DNA of 64,000 nucleotides from Mermis nigrescens. Lineage: Eukaryota; Nematoda; Enoplea; Mermithida; Mermithidae. The stretch covers positions 17,239,877 to 17,303,876 of the forward strand of contig JAVLUZ010000157.1 of NCBI GenBank assembly GCA_036768485.1. The letters are read 5' to 3'. The notes under the pieces are model-generated. The model did not search any database. It was not told the DNA's origin and saw only the letters and a list, made by a program, of their open reading frames with translations. Positions 62,256 to 64,000 of the stretch are shown piece by piece; within the stretch, counting starts at the first letter, position 1; every line of letters starts with the position of its first letter. The translations under genes were made by a program, and so were the position numbers.

Positions 62256-62934
62256 CACCACACAATTAAACAAATATGTTGGTACATGAATGAATTCATC
62301 GATAAGTCTTTTCGAGAAAATTTAGACTTTATCTTAGCTTTCGTTCAAATGAAAAATATAATTGTACGATTGTTTTCATTATAATATCTGAAAAATTATA
62401 CTAATATTTCTCATCACCAGCTTAAAGTTTTGTATTTCTTTAGTTCCTTACCGCATTATTTTTTATCCTATTAATTGCCCTTCTTCACCTTCATATTGAT
62501 AAGAATCATTATATTAAATCATTGGGCACAACGTTTTTGTTTTATCAATATATCTACTTGTACGTACGTTATATTATATACTATTATGCTATTGCCCTAC
62601 CTAATAAGACTCATTGTTGTTTGCGTCAATTTTTGATTGCGTCAAATTAATTTTGAAAGTAAAAATTAACAAATGTTTGATGATTCTAGGATATTTTGCT
62701 TCATTCTAATGCTAACAGGACTCTGAATACTATCTTATCCTCAAAAGTTCATAATTAGACAAAAATTAACTAAAAACCGCTGTTGAACAAACGATTCAGT
62801 CTTTGGTCATGCATGAAATTAGAAGCAAACATAATTTTCGATATTTAGTGCGTGGGAATTGAAAATTGTGGCGTTGATCAGCTTTTGTATATCATAGATC
62901 TCACGAAAAAAGTAATTATTGTGCATTAATTATG
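62256..62934. other. AT-rich intergenic DNA, nothing recognised
   Basis: No open frame, repeat family or RNA gene seen. Confidence 0.4.
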
Positions 62935-63310
<376 letters not shown>

Positions 63311-64000
63311 ACTATTTTCTTTATTATTATTGTTGTTCTTGTTGTTGTTATTATTATTATTTTTTTATAAATATTACTATTTATGACTAAGTTTGTTTGG
63401 TAACTTGTATTATTAATAATATTAATCTCACTTCCTCAAGAAACGATGTGACGTCATAGACCTTTTTGTCAATAATAATCCACGTCGAATCAAGCGTATT
63501 GTGTTCTTTTACCTCACTAATATTGAAGATTTTTCTTGAGTCCATGTTTGAAATTTGGCAAAAAACATGAAATCTAAGCTTTTTTATTAAAAAAACCGAG
63601 GGAATCTAAAGCCATGCAAAAGAGAGCCGCCTTCATCTGCGTATTGCAGTGCCGTGGAAGATCTGTGACTAATGCGACCTTATTGGATTCAAATTGCACG
63701 TCTCTTGCGGCCGAGACATTCATAGCAAAATTAATTACTTTTTTCCTCCGGCGATATCATATACGAACCTATGCACTTGCGTCATTTTCTCTGAAAATCT
63801 AAAAGGAAAAAACAGCGTCAATAATCTCAGTACATTTTTCGGTAGATAGATTCGTTTCCTGCGGGATTTCATCCGTGAGTGATGGTTCAATAGATATATA
63901 TCAATTCCATGCAATTTGTTGATGTTTTCAATTATTTTACTCGATTTCTTGCGCAATGAGACAAGGCGAAGCAGCTTTCAGTCGAAAAATGCTACAACTA
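63311..64000. other. Right edge, no supported gene
   Basis: Two short overlapping frames (63614-63802 plus, 63735-63956 minus) have no recognisable domain. An exon running off the right edge cannot be excluded. Confidence 0.35.

Overview
This window is AT-rich, intron-containing eukaryotic DNA. It is most likely from a nematode, and an early-branching (Dorylaimia/mermithid-like) one would fit. That placement is inference from three things: two 7TM chemoreceptor-like genes that look like the nematode Sra/Srab group, splice acceptors only 5-17 nt before each inferred start codon (as expected for spliced-leader trans-splicing), and a very high load of small interspersed repeats. No prokaryotic operon, CRISPR array, phage or rRNA gene is visible.

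Three genes can be assembled exon by exon, all on the minus strand. (1) At 9096-148 and probably running off the left edge is a gene whose third recognised exon carries a lebercilin-like coiled-coil motif. Its exons are 9096-8644, 2217-1848 and 429-148, and the introns are filled with repeats. (2) At 22783-18728 is a complete four-exon receptor of 380 residues. (3) At 40109-35404 is its paralogue, 375 residues, with four exons in the same intron phases (2, 0, 2). Each receptor needs a small third exon (71 and 74 nt) that encodes the loop before TM6 and is easy to miss. The two genes look like an old tandem duplication; exon 2 is 89 codons in both and I count 51 identical residues.

Weaker coding candidates are a plus-strand three-exon gene end at 32175-32548, a proline/serine/threonine repeat exon at 50965-51270 (open on both strands), and possible minus-strand exons near 13.2-13.4, 27.4-27.9, 44.6-44.8, 48.7-49.0 and 50.4-50.6 kb. 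A decayed copy of a repeat-borne protein with FCYVCG and GERFHQ motifs lies at 46166-46640.

Most of the rest is repeats. The most striking is a composite family present five times: 4447-8605, 9885-13108 and 60432-62255 in plus orientation, 28176-31791 and 51769-54870 in minus orientation. Each copy has a foldback head with long inverted arms, a body of degenerate satellite built on a palindromic GTGTAAAgTTTACAC-type motif, and a terminal palindromic hairpin (best copy TAGGTAGCGC-tatc-GCGCTACCTA) followed by TGAT. A sixth head without body or tail (56451-59770) has swollen to 3.3 kb and carries an internal tandem array that reverses direction halfway. Other elements include two hAT-type MITEs with perfect 8-bp target duplications, several terminal-inverted-repeat elements (one enclosing a tRNA-like sequence), a family of about 250 bp with GC-rich ends, and a duplicated repeat in which one copy shows the site lacking such an insertion. 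Long AT, CA and ATT microsatellites are also present.

Exon boundaries were read by eye from splice consensus, phase continuity and paralogue comparison. Family names rest on recalled motifs, not searches.
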